From Lineus longissimus (taxonomy: Eukaryota > Nemertea > Pilidiophora > Heteronemertea > Lineidae): a stretch of 64,000 nt of DNA. Shown here in pieces: positions 42,968 through 54,351 of this stretch (position 1 is its first letter; the number at the start of each line of letters is the position of its first letter). Position numbers and translations under genes: made by a program. The stretch covers positions 11,596,001-11,660,000 of the forward strand of contig NC_088317.1 of assembly GCF_910592395.1 (NCBI RefSeq). Direction: 5' to 3'. The notes under the pieces were generated by a model that ran no database searches, was not told the DNA's origin, and saw only the letters and a program-made list of their open reading frames with translations.

Positions 42968-44255
42968 ATGGATGACAGAGGAATACAAGAAGGGATGAGG
43001 TTACGTAATAGGCCCCTGCCTACCGTATGACGAGGTGTCCATGGAGGAAACCTTCATCCCGGCAGCGGCAACCCTTAAGAAGCAACCTGTAACGTCTACC
43101 CCCCTGGATATTGTATCGAAACCTACTAGAGTAAGTTTTGAACCAAAGCCCAGAGTAGGCCTCCAGCTACATACGCCAATCCCAGAATCTCCTCGCGCTC
43201 CAACAGCTGGAGGGTGTATTACCAGACGGCAATTGGATCAGCAGCTTTTCACTGACCCGGACGCAGGAGATGGAGATTTGCAGCCCCAGACATTCCAGCC
43301 TCCTAATGTTATGCAGGCCCCTCCATCAGATGCCGCTACCATGACTTCAGTGAAAAATAGTGGTTTGCCACCACTAACTACAAGCTCGACAGTGCCACCT
43401 GTGGTGAATAACTATACTAACTGTTCCTTCCGTCCAGAAGCTTCCAATACCTCCATGTCTCATAAAAGACCCAAGATTCCTGTTTTTGATGATACAAAGC
43501 TAGATGTGGAAGCTTATTTGGCAAATTTCAACACCATTACCAAAGGGTGGTCTGATGAGGAGAAGCTCACGGCCTTGCGTGAAAAATTGGAGGGTAAGGC
43601 GGCGAAGGTCCTTGCCAACTTGGATCTGCAGGGAAAGGAAGTAACTTTAGGAATGGTTGTGGATGCCCTGGAAAGGCATTATGTAGGAGAGCGGTCACTT
43701 TGGATGACTAAATTGAGAGATGCCCGCCGTGAATCAGAGGAGTCATTAGATGACCTTCCCTTTCGCCTAAGTTTATATTCAAAGCGTGCACATGGTTCCC
43801 TCCGATCAGATCTTGGCATTGAGTTCTACCTAGCGCTGTGAGACACTCCCCTGGGGGACAAGTTGTATGCTTATAAGGACGAACCACTTTCAGAAATACT
43901 GAAACACGCTAAGTCATATGAGAGCCACCTGCTCTCAACTAATCAAGCAGTGGCGGCAAAGCCAGTACCAACCCCTGTAGCATCACTGGATGATAATCGA
44001 CAAGAACCTAGGAATCAAGGATATGGAAGAGGTAGGGGAGTAGGTCGTGGCAGAGGTGCGGGCAGAGGTAGAGGCCAAGGACCGGAAAGATACCAAAATC
44101 AAGATCGACGCTTTACTCAGGATGATAGATGTAATGTTTGCAACTCGCCGGACCACTTTTGGCGTAATTGTGATTACGTAAAACACCATGTCGACTGTCA
44201 GATCCGGGCTGCCGGCACCAGGCCATCATCAGGAGGTGCCCCTTTAAACCAATAG
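42968..44255 (+). pseudogene. Gag, first tandem copy
   Basis: ATG 42968 begins MDDRGIQEGMRLRNRPLPTV and stops at once (TGA 43028-43030). One frame over, coding continues from about 43023 (ATG 43041) through a proline-rich region and a capsid-like domain (KIPVFDDTKLDVEAYLANF) to TGA 43839-43841. The same frame resumes to TAG 44253-44255 with an Arg/Gly-rich stretch (GRGRGVGRGRGAGRGRG) and one zinc knuckle, CNVCNSPDHFWRNC. The early break could be an indel or a minor upstream ORF; the TGA is probably decay. The final codons TTA AAC form the -1 frameshift site. Confidence 0.75.
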
Positions 44256-44310
44256 ACCATGTCTCTGAAACAGCAGCACAGGGACATGGAAGAAGCCCTA
44301 ATGTTGCTGC
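44243..44310 (+). promoter_or_regulatory. -1 ribosomal frameshift signal with H-type pseudoknot (copy 1)
   Basis: The slippery heptamer T TTA AAC (44243-44249) is in the gag frame, two codons before TAG. After a 7-nt spacer, an 11-bp stem pairs 44257-44267 with 44279-44289 (one G-T pair). The loop bases GCAGCA (44273-44278) pair with TGCTGC at 44305-44310. A shift to -1 leads directly into the protease frame. Confidence 0.75.
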
Positions 44311-44737
44311 CGTTGGCTCCTGTATTGAGAGAGTGTTCATACCAACGTACCTGAATGGGCTGCCAACATGCTTCCTTTTGGATACTGGATCTGTATCAAC
44401 ATTTTTGTCCTCTCGGTCCTACTACAAAATCCCCAAGAAGTATAGACCACCACTACGGCAAACTGACTACTGTATAACAATGGCCGATGGTACCTCTGCA
44501 TTGAAGATTTTAGGACAAGTGTCTATGCCAGTACGGGTGCACCATATGGATTTTACTTTTGACATGACAGTTGCAGAAATGGATTCCATGGATGGTATAT
44601 GGGGAACAGATTTTATGTCACAATTCAACTTGGAAATAAAGTTCGGAAATGGAACTTACGTGCTGTGTGAGTGCATGAGTGTGTGGACATTCGGTGGGAG
44701 GCATATATATAATCTGTTTCAGTTGATTTTAATCTAG
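44250..44737 (+). pseudogene. Protease of first tandem copy, truncated by the duplication
   Basis: The -1 frame from the slippery site is open through the retropepsin motif LLDTGSVSTFLSS and FMSQFNLEIKFGNGTYVL, then crosses the tandem junction into leader sequence and stops at 44735-44737. A -1 product from this copy would be Gag-protease only, without RT. Confidence 0.7.
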
Positions 44738-44754
44738 CCTGGCGGATTCTAAAC

Positions 44755-46042
44755 ATGGATGACAGAGGAATACAAGAAGGGATGAGGTTACGTAATAGGC
44801 CCCTGCCTACCGTATGACGAGGTGTCCATGGAGGAAACCTTCATCCCGGCAGCGGCAACCCTTAAGAAGCAACCTGTAACGTCTACCCCCCTGGATATTG
44901 TATCGAAACCTACTAGAGTAAGTTTTGAACCAAAGCCCAGAGTAGGCCTCCAGCTACATACGCCAATCCCAGAATCTCCTCGCGCTCCAACAGCTGGAGG
45001 GTGTATTACCAGACGGCAATTGGATCAGCAGCTTTTCACTGACCCGGACGCAGGAGATGGAGATTTGCAGCCCCAGACATTCCAGCCTCCTAATGTTATG
45101 CAGGCCCCTCCATCAGATGCCGCTACCATGACTTCAGTGAAAAATAGTGGTTTGCCACCACTAACTACAAGCTCGACAGTGCCACCTGTGGTGAATAACT
45201 ATACTAACTGTTCCTTCCGTCCAGAAGCTTCCAATACCTCCATGTCTCATAAAAGACCCAAGATTCCTGTTTTTGATGATACAAAGCTAGATGTGGAAGC
45301 TTATTTGGCAAATTTCAACACCATTACCAAAGGGTGGTCTGATGAGGAGAAGCTCACGGCCTTGCGTGAAAAATTGGAGGGTAAGGCGGCGAAGGTCCTT
45401 GCCAACTTGGATCTGCAGGGAAAGGAAGTAACTTTAGGAATGGTTGTGGATGCCCTGGAAAGGCATTATGTAGGAGAGCGGTCACTTTGGATGACTAAAT
45501 TGAGAGATGCCCGCCGTGAATCAGAGGAGTCATTAGATGACCTTCCCTTTCGCCTAAGTTTATATTCAAAGCGTGCACATGGTTCCCTCCGATCAGATCT
45601 TGGCATTGAGTTCTACCTAGCGCTGTGAGACACTCCCCTGGGGGACAAGTTGTATGCTTATAAGGACGAACCACTTTCAGAAATACTGAAACACGCTAAG
45701 TCATATGAGAGCCACCTGCTCTCAACTAATCAAGCAGTGGCGGCAAAGCCAGTACCAACCCCTGTAGCATCACTGGATGATAATCGACAAGAACCTAGGA
45801 ATCAAGGATATGGAAGAGGTAGGGGAGTAGGTCGTGGCAGAGGTGCGGGCAGAGGTAGAGGCCAAGGACCGGAAAGATACCAAAATCAAGATCGACGCTT
45901 TACTCAGGATGATAGATGTAATGTTTGCAACTCGCCGGACCACTTTTGGCGTAATTGTGATTACGTAAAACACCATGTCGACTGTCAGATCCGGGCTGCC
46001 GGCACCAGGCCATCATCAGGAGGTGCCCCTTTAAACCAATAG
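44755..46042 (+). pseudogene. Gag, second tandem copy
   Basis: Identical to 42968-44255 shifted by 1,787 bp, including the early frame break, the internal TGA (45626-45628) and TAG 46040-46042. This copy is contiguous with the full pol. Because the same TGA is present in both, the lesion predates the duplication (or both are sequence errors). Confidence 0.75.
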
Positions 46043-46097
46043 ACCATGTCTCTGAAACAGCAGCACAGGGACATGGAAGAAGCCCTAATGTTGCTGC
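46030..46097 (+). promoter_or_regulatory. -1 ribosomal frameshift signal (copy 2, connected to pol)
   Basis: Same heptamer (46030-46036), 7-nt spacer, 11-bp stem (46044-46054 with 46066-46076) and 6-bp second stem (46060-46065 with 46092-46097). The -1 frame is the frame of the pol ORF that runs to 49138. Confidence 0.75.
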
Positions 46098-49000
46098 CGT
46101 TGGCTCCTGTATTGAGAGAGTGTTCATACCAACGTACCTGAATGGGCTGCCAACATGCTTCCTTTTGGATACTGGATCTGTATCAACATTTTTGTCCTCT
46201 CGGTCCTACTACAAAATCCCCAAGAAGTATAGACCACCACTACGGCAAACTGACTACTGTATAACAATGGCCGATGGTACCTCTGCATTGAAGATTTTAG
46301 GACAAGTGTCTATGCCAGTACGGGTGCACCATATGGATTTTACTTTTGACATGACAGTTGCAGAAATGGATTCCATGGATGGTATATGGGGAACAGATTT
46401 TATGTCACAATTCAACTTGGAAATAAAGTTCGGAAATGGAACTTACGTGTTGGGTGGTAGGGAATACCCAATTAATGGAGCGAAACATGGACTGTTGCCT
46501 CACTCTGTCTGCCTGTCTAAATCTGTAACTCTACCCCCTGAAACTGAGCTCGCCTTGTCTGCAAAGTTAAACAGCACATTCAGGACACGACAGGAAGTCA
46601 CTTTCGAGCCTAGTATATATTTCATCCAGAGACATAGTATTCTGCCGGCCAAATCTGTTACTATACAATCTCCAAAGCAGCGACTTACCCCAGTACAACT
46701 ATTTAACCCTACAGAGGAGGACATTACTCTTCCAAAAGGCACCTTGGTGGGATATGTTTTCCCGACTGCTATTGAAGAGGATAGGAGTATGGACCATGAG
46801 GACGTTGTTCAGTCGCAGGTAGATAGTTTTGCCGACGCTAACCCGGGTTCCATGGATTGCTTTGCTGTGCGAACCTTGGGGGAGCTGGAGGACAGTACAC
46901 CTGAACATCTGGTAGATTTATACGAAAGATCCAGCGTGGGATTGGAGCCGGAACAGAAACTTAAATTAGCACGACTTTTAATTAAATATAGATCAACATT
47001 TTCTTCATCTAGCAGGGATATTGGCCATACCGATATTGTAGCCCACGAAATAAACACAGGTGAGGCTCAACCTTTTCGACTGCCATTACGACGCCAAGGA
47101 TATCGAAAGGAACAGGAGATACGAGCTGCAGTCAACGATGGTTTAGAAAGAGGGTTAATGGAGGAAGGCAATGGACCATGGGCCAGTGCCCCAGTCATTG
47201 TTTCCAAAAAGGATGGGACCTCACGATTTTGCATTGACTTCCGTCGCCTAAACTCAGTTACAAAGGTTGATACTTACCCTATCCCTCGCTTTGATGACTG
47301 TGTTGACTCGCTTCACGGCAGCAAGTTCTTCTGCTCCTTAGATCTGCAGTCCGGATATTGGGAGGTGCCTCTTAAGTCATCCCAAGATCGAGAGAAAACT
47401 GCATTTTTGACTAAAGATGGTTTATTTCAATTCAAAGTATTACCTTTTGGACTCTCCAACGCACCCGCCACGTTTGAGCGCCTGATGGAAAGTGTATTGT
47501 GTGGTTTACAATGGGAAAAATGTCTTTTGTATTTGGACGATATTTTGGTCTTTGGGAAAAGTTTCGAGGAGACGATGGAAAACTTTGAAATGGTACTTGA
47601 CCGTCTACAAAAGGCCAATTTGAAAATGAAGCCAAGTAAATGTCTACTTTGCCAAACAAGCCTGGAATATCTTGGTCACCGATTCTCGCGGAAAGGCATA
47701 GAGCCTCTGACTAGCAAAATATCTGCGGTTCAAACCTGGCCATCACCGGCAACTGTACCTCGGAACAAGCTATGTAATGAGGTAAAGCGCTTCTTGGGAC
47801 TTGTTGGATATTATCGTAGATTCATCAGAAATATGGGTACTATAGCTGCACCATTGTACCAGCTAATGAAAAAGAGCAGCTCATTGATATGGACTTCGGA
47901 TCATGAAAACTCATTCCAGCGCCTCAAAGCAGCCCTGTCGTCTGCACCGCTATTATCTTACCCCGATGTAACCCAAGGGAATTTTATTCTGGACACCGAT
48001 GCTTCCAACACTGGGGTTGGCGGGGTCTTGAGCCAAGTCCAAGGGAACAAGGAGGTTGTGATAGGGGAATTCCTGGGTGTGATAAAGACTGTTCAACATT
48101 TCAAGCCATACCTTTACGGCCAACGATTCTTGATCCGGACTGATAACTCAGCTGTCCGTCATATGTTGACATTAACAGATGCTCAAGAGCAGATCCAAAG
48201 GTGGCAGTTGTTCATGTCCCAGTTCACCTTTGATGTGATCCATCGACCAGGACGACACCATTTGAATGCAGACGCTATGAGCAGAATGCCTTGCCAACAG
48301 TGTGGAAGACCTGATGAAGAAACTAGTGAAAAGGATCCTGGATTGACCAAGGGCAAGCCCAGACGCTATCACATTAAGGAGTCAGCAGACGTTCCCCCAT
48401 GTAGACATACCGCAATAACTGACCAGTCTGTGGAGGAAGCAGTGGACACATTGATGTTGCGCTGTGCGGTAACTATTCGATCACAGACAGCCAAGACGTC
48501 ATCCAATCAACCTCAACCTCAGTCTAGTGGTCGACTCCAAACACCTGAAGTGAATGGACTTATTCCTCTATCAGAAATACACAATGTCCAGATATCCGAC
48601 CCAGATATTTCCCCAATTCTACAACTAAAGTTGAGTGGCTCCGACTATCCAACTTACAGAAGCATCTCAGGCGAGAGCCTCGGTGTTAAAGCCCTCCGGC
48701 AACACTGGAGACACTTGTTTACAGAAGATGGTGTTTTGTATCGGAGATTATCACTCCCAGATAAACCATCAAGGACTCAACTTGTCTTGCCTCGAACGCT
48801 AAAACAAGGCATTTTGGAGAAATTACATGCAGATCCTTGTGCTGGACATCTTGGCATTCAGAAAACTGCGGAACGCGTCAAGGCCAAGTTTTATTGGGTT
48901 GGATGGAGAGCTGACGTCACTAGATATGTATCCCATTGTGAAACGTGTAACATCATAAAGCATCCACACAAAAAGAGGAAGGTTCCATTGACTCAACAGT

Positions 49001-49893
49001 TATTTGGTGAAGCGTTCGAGCGGGTTTCAATAGATATAATTGGACCACTAAAGCAGACCCCGAGAGGCTTTAAATATGCTTTAACAATGGAAGACAACTT
49101 CACCAAATGGGTTGAGGCGGCTCCCTTGAAGACCTTGTAGATGGAGGAAGTTTGTAATGCCATAATAAGAGAGTTAATTTCACGTTTTGGTTGCATGTAC
49201 ATTCTTCACAGCGACCGTGGCCCACAGTTTGTTTCTCAGCTCTATGGATCCTTACTCCACAAACTTGGGATTGACCGGAGCTTGACGACACCATATAACC
49301 CTAATAGTAATGGCTTAGTAGAGAACTTCAATAAAATCCTGAAGTCAATGATGAAGACATACATCCACGACCATAAAGAGTCTGTAGGTGATTGGGATAT
49401 CATGCTCCCTATCTTCCTGATGGCATACCGCTCTTCAGTCCACAGCAGTACCGGTGCGACCCCACACTATATGCTAACTGCCAGACGAATGAAATTGCCG
49501 CTGGACCTTATGTATTCAAAGCCTTCAGAATCAGAGATGTCAGTGCCATCCTATGTACGTCAACTTGAAGATAGATTTCATAAGGCCTACTCCATCGTCC
49601 GGAATCACTTGCACCTTGTCCAGAAAATTCAAACGAGACAGTATGAAACGTCCGACTCCTTCAAGTACAAGGCTGTCAAGCCTGAGGATTTTGTCTGGTA
49701 CTATAATCCAAGGAAAGCATTCAAAGGGGACAAGCACTTGCCCTGGAGGGGTCCTTATTTGGTGAAAGATGTACATGACGATTTAACAGTTACCCTACAG
49801 CTGAACAAAGATGGAACCACTTACAGAACACACTGTGACAAGCTACGGATGGCCCGCGGTGTGACAAAGGAAAATTGGTTACCAAAGAATTGA
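46037..49893 (+). pseudogene. Gypsy Pol: protease, RT, RNase H, integrase
   Basis: The -1 frame is open from the slip site to TAG 49138-49140 and, in the same frame, from 49141 to TGA 49891-49893. Numbering from 46120: protease DTG at 17-19; RT with DLQSGYWEV, FGLSNAPATFERLM and the active site YLDD at 471-474; RNase H Asp in LDTDAS (625, 627); integrase zinc motif His 910...His 939, Cys 940, Cys 943 region; and first catalytic Asp at 972 (DIIGPL). After the TAG, HSDRGPQF and GLVENFNK supply the second Asp and the Glu 36 residues apart (DX35E). The C-terminus has a GPY/F-type segment (LPWRGPYLV). The paired residue of the TAG in the fragment at 5570 is Glu (GAG), so one G-to-T change ends an otherwise intact Pol. 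Confidence 0.9.
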
Positions 49894-50566
49894 GTTGGAA
49901 ATTGTTTACGCAGTACCAATGCTCGAGGTTGACCTATGGCCCCTTCGCAAATCGCGCAGAGGGCCACACTAGACCTGAACTCTGGATATCAACTGGAATA
50001 GATGTGTATGCCTTTCATCGTAATGTTGCCTGCCTGCAGGTGTGAATCTATGAGTGGAATTATCTGGGGGTTTTGTTGTTGTTTATTTTTGTTGTTTTTA
50101 ACAAAAACACCTTTTTTTGTGTGTGTGTGTGTGTGTGTGCGTGTCTGGCGTTGGGCGTTCGTGCGCCCTGCGTATGAATGGAGTGTGTTTGTGTTAATTC
50201 TGGTATTGGTAATTTGTTTTACGTGAAGGCATTGATTACACGGCTGGTTAATTCATAAATGGCTGAGGATAACTATTATGGTATACGTGTGCACACTTGA
50301 ATTTAGGAATTTCATATCTACTACTTGCCATTCTTTTGAATACCTTACCATGCTTCTTGACTTCCAGTTAGAATCCAACTTAGGATATAGATGTATTATG
50401 TTCAGGCTTTACATCATGGTACTTTTGGTATATTGTGTAACTCGTTGGTTTCCACTTCACTTTTAGTGTGTTCCAGCAGGAATGGGTAGGCTCTGTCGTT
50501 TATAAATCGCTTTGTTATCTACGTTTTTGGCTCACCGTAGGGGAGTCTATACGATACCGCAGTGTC

Positions 50567-50620
50567 CGTCGTCCGTCGTCGTCGTCGTCGTCGTCGTCGT
50601 CATCGTCGTCGTCCGTCGTA
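50567..50620. repeat. GTC/CGT trinucleotide microsatellite
   Basis: A run of GTCGTCGTC with single-base interruptions (CATCG, CCGTCG). It begins the dispersed repeat whose landmark TGGCACGTTT follows. Confidence 0.85.
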
Positions 50621-50637
50621 TCCTAGTTCAAAAACAG

Positions 50638-51540
50638 TGGCACGTTTTTTAACCGCTAGGCCTATGAACTTAAAACTTTGTACACATGACCCCCTAGGTC
50701 AGATGACCCGTGACACTAAATTTCTGTCCGATCTGATTCTCTACTTGGCCACCAGGGGGCCAAATGTGGATATCTAAAAAGTGTGATATCTCGCTTATTA
50801 GTGACTTGTTTTCGATAAAACTTTTGTGGTAGGTACTCATAGCAAGGATACATCATATATCTTACGGGTTTATAATTTGATCTACTTTTCAAGGTCGCAG
50901 AGGTCAAATGGCGTGAATTGGCCGTTTGAGTGTAACTATGGCACGTTTCTCAACCACCAAAGCTATGAGCTTGAAACTTGGTACATATTACCCCCTATAT
51001 CAGATAACCTCTGGTGCTGAATTTCAGCCTGATCTGATTCTTGACTTTGCCACCAGGGGGCCAAAACAGAAAAAGTAAGAAGTGCAATAGCCTGCTTATT
51101 AGCAAATTGTTTTTGATGAATTCTTTATGGCAGGGACCCCTAGCAAGGTTACCTCAGATGTTGCACGATTTTTCGGATTTGACCTACTTTATAAGGTCGC
51201 AGAGGTCAAATGGCGTAAATTTGCCGTTTGAGTGTAACTATGGCACGTTTCTCAACCGCAACAGTTATGAACTTGAAATTTTGAACAAATGACCCCCTAG
51301 GTCAGTTGACCTTTTACACTGAATTTTGGTTCGGTCTGATTATTGACTTGGCCACCAGGGGGCCCAAACTCAAAACTCAAAAAGTGTGATTTTTCGCTTA
51401 TTACTGATTTGTTTTTGATAAAAGTTTCATGGTAGGTACTCCCAGCAAGGATACATCACATATTTTACGGGTTTTTGATTTGACCCACCTTTCAAGTTCA
51501 CAGAGGTCAAAGTTGAAAACTTTACCGTTCTTGGTACGTT
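50638..51540. repeat. Three tandem units of about 300 bp
   Basis: The landmark TGGCACGTTT recurs at 50638, 50938 and 51241. Each unit continues with CTTGAAACTT, a CCACCAGGGGGCC motif, GTGTGAT and a GCAGAGGTCAAATGGCG motif. Units are clearly diverged, so the array is old. Confidence 0.75.
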
Positions 51541-52943
51541 TTGTCGTTGTTCAATGTAAAGAGTTTTAATTTTGTGTAATGATGCATCTAAGAAGCCACT
51601 ATTTGTATGCCAAGTTTCAGCCAGATCGGAATTCAAATATGGCCGAAATTGCATGTTTTGTGGGTTTTTCCTCGTATTGTGGCAATCCAAAGGTCGTGAG
51701 TTCAAACCCCGGCCAAGGACAGCCAAAAATATTTTTATTTTTCATCTTTTCCTTTTTTTTTTCTGAGTTCTATCTTATATTTTCTTCATTTTTTGATTTA
51801 TTTGGTGCCATAGATTTAATTAGGCGGCCATCTTGGAAATCTTTTTTTGCCGATTGCTGTAGTTTAACGAGTGATGAAATTGTTATGGTCAGGTGGATGT
51901 GTCTACATCACATATCACCCTGGTTTGTTATTTGACCTACCTGTCAGGGTCACTGAGGTCAAAGTTAAAAATATATTCACCATTGTCATGGAGTGGCACG
52001 TTTCTTCACTATCATTTTCACCTAGACTCTACAAGCTTGGAACCATAAGTCTCGGATTCAACACTTGGCCAGGGTCGGCTCTGAACTGGTCACAGATGCA
52101 TGTACACATTATGAGAGGCCTACATACTGTAGCACTTTCTGTACTGTCTACTAAAAATACTTACGGTGAGCACAATGGCCCCTGGCCGTTTCATTTAAAG
52201 GATACCGGTATACGAATTCGTATTTCGAACGGTAATGGACATGAGGTAGTGACACTCTGTACCTGCGGTGACCGGATTGCTTTGCCAGCCACAGCTACGT
52301 TACATTATCATTTTGTCAAAAAAACTGAAATGAACCAATCCCTATGGATAGAATCGGTACTTGTATTCATCGAGATCAGGATGGACAGATTTTGGTGTTG
52401 ATCTCGTGCGGAGTTTTCTTGTTTTATTTTTCTGGTAAAGACAATACGTTACATGATTACTTGTATCATGATGTTATCTTTTGGTGGAAACCGACCTGTA
52501 TATATGTTGACTGAGCCATATTTGGGATCTTTCGTTCAATTTTGTCGTTTGTATAAGATGTACATTAACGTCACTACTTGCTGTTAGTATTGGTCATGCG
52601 TTTTTTGTGGTCGTCTGCCGTTCGCATTTGCCCATAGCAAGTGTTTTGCAGACACTGCTGTTTTGATAATAGGCCTAATATACATGTCAGTTGTGATGAT
52701 CAAGCATGGCTTTATATAGTTTTCAGCCGTGAGAGTTCTACCGTGTGTTTGATAATCGGAAATATTTAGACACTTAGTTAGTTTTGGTCCTTCTACAGGT
52801 ATCTTTTTCATTTTTTTGGTATTTTATCTGTTGTGGCGACCCCATGTAATCTGGGATTTACTTATCCAGTGTGATTGAGTCTTCCAATTTATATGTTTTG
52901 GTCGCCTAACTGTGATAGTGTATTATTGGTAACATAGTTTATC

Positions 52944-53703
52944 ATTACCAGCTATTGCGGGCCTAGCCAATTAAGCCAATTAGTGCGCCTGCTTAATTGG
53001 TCCTGGCAAGCCTAATGGAAAATGCATAGGAAATATCAATAAAGTTGGCTTTTTGGGCGGGGTGTTAAAATAATCCCAACTCCCGACTTCTGACATAATT
53101 CTATATATGTCTAGGTATTTACTGGCAAAATTTGGAGTGATTTGGATGGAAATTCGATGTGTCCATCTATAGGTTGAAAATTTTGGTAAATCTGTAATGC
53201 TTCACTCGTAGCCCGTAGTGTAAATTCCTGAGAAAGTGGGTTTTGGGGGCTTTTCTAGCTGCGCTAGCTCCGAAACTATACATTTGATACAAACTCCCGA
53301 CTTCAGACGTGGTTGATATAACTCTTAGGATTATATTCCCAAGATTTCAGCTTTATTGGAGAAAAATTCATAGTGTCCATAAGGGGGTTGAAAATTGGAG
53401 GATTTTCAATTTTTTTCCCAACAAATATGCGAAAAATATTACTTTCCACCTAGAATTAATCAAAATTTCGCAAACTATCATAAAGTACTTCCTTGCAACA
53501 ATCATTTGTGAAGCTTTCAAAACTTTTGGCTGATTTATTTGACCCTAAATCAGCAAAAACCAAACATTTTAGTGTTTGTATGCACCAATGCACAGGAGGC
53601 TAATTGCCAGATTAATTCACACCTTTCCAATCTTAAACAATAGGAATGATGGAGTCTCCCTCTATTCAAAACAGAGTGTGCTAGGCCCGCAATAGCTGGT
53701 AAT
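52944..53703. mobile_element. MITE with perfect 24-bp inverted ends, nested in the Gypsy element
   Basis: ATTACCAGCTATTGCGGGCC plus TAGC at 52944-52967 is exactly inverted at 53680-53703. The 710-bp interior is non-coding and contains an imperfect internal duplication (ACTCCCGACTTC near 53080 and 53295). The target duplication is probably AT or TA but overlaps the end palindrome. The perfect ends suggest recent activity. Confidence 0.7.
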
Positions 53704-53750
53704 GTGTAATTTTATAAGTTAGCGTATGGCCGGAGCTGATCATACGCTCC

Positions 53751-53764
53751 CGAGGGGGGAATGG
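53751..53764 (+). promoter_or_regulatory. Polypurine tract of Gypsy element
   Basis: GAGGGGGGAATGG lies directly before the 3' LTR start at 53765, the expected plus-strand primer position. Confidence 0.65.
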
Positions 53765-53948
53765 TGTATTGTATTCTCCAGTTGCCTGTGGTCCGCTCTG
53801 TGCCATACGCTGTTCATGAGGAGAAACTGTGTAGTGAGACGGGACGGCATGTAAACGAATAAATGCCCATGCGGTTTACTAGTATTGAAATCACGACTTG
53901 TGCCGTTCTCACAAGCAACACCGAGGCCAGAACTACAAGAACGATACA
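53765..53948 (+). repeat. 3' LTR of Gypsy element
   Basis: 184 bp, five differences from the 5' LTR. It is followed by GTGTC, the likely partner of GCGTC before 41542. Confidence 0.9.
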
Positions 53949-54351
53949 GTGTCAAACGTAGCGTATACGATGGGGGGGGGGGCAAACATAAAAAAATTTA
54001 AGAATTAACTTCTTATAGCAAGGGTACATCACATAGCCTCCAGCTTTTATTTTGTGGGAAAGTGATTCCCTCTTCACTGTTCAACATATATCTTTTACTG
54101 CCTTCCTCAGTTTAACCTTTATCCCAATTCGTATGTCTGGGTTAATTGATAACAAAATAGGGAAGCAAACAGTTCAAAGACTCCTACCAATAACCGGCAC
54201 TAAATAATTATAACCAGCACTAAATAATTACCTATCAACTCTCAGTTTTCCTTCTTTTCTATCCTTTAACTAGCAGTATTTTAACAAACTCATTGAGTAT
54301 TGAGATACAACATCATGTAACCAACCATATGTAATCTTCCCCATTTCTCCC

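Larger units (their letters stand above)
42876..46449 (+). repeat. Exact 1,787-bp tandem duplication
   Basis: Unit 42876-44662 is repeated at 44663-46449. All ORFs in the two units translate identically. The unit begins CTGTGTGAGTGC in the leader and ends GAACTTACGTG in the protease-RT linker. The junction shows no clear microhomology. Confidence 0.85.
49894..53764 (+). other. Long 3' region of the Gypsy element filled with repeats
   Basis: 3.9 kb between pol and the 3' LTR. It holds a GT run (50118-50141), a GTC/CGT microsatellite (50567-50620), three about 300-bp tandem units (50638-51540) and a sequence with inverted GGCTCACCGTA/TACGGTGAGC ends (about 50529-52175). Also present is a MITE with perfect 24-bp ends (52944-53703). 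No envelope-like ORF is convincing. Confidence 0.6.
41542..53948 (+). mobile_element. 12.4-kb Gypsy LTR retrotransposon
   Basis: 184-bp LTRs lie at 41542-41725 and 53765-53948, with TGTATT...GATACA ends and five differences between them. The flanking pentamers GCGTC and GTGTC look like a target duplication with one C/T change. Order: leader with SGNH ORF, gag, -1 frameshift site, protease, RT, RNase H, integrase, then a 3.9-kb 3' region with nested repeats, and a purine-rich tract before the 3' LTR. A 1,787-bp internal tandem duplication (42876-46449) repeats the gag and protease part. Confidence 0.9.

Noticed and set aside
44113-44340. Minus-strand ORFs over gag and protease
   Set aside because: They mirror the coding strand, are repeated exactly in the tandem copy and have no motifs.
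51660-51720. GAGTTCAAACCCCGGC as a tRNA B-box / tRNA-derived SINE
   Set aside because: No A-box at the right distance, no cloverleaf and no defined ends; too weak to call.
51871-52401. 176-codon ORF after pol as a possible envelope gene
   Set aside because: It crosses repeat borders, has no signal peptide or fusion-type segment, and similar sequence occurs in dispersed repeats.
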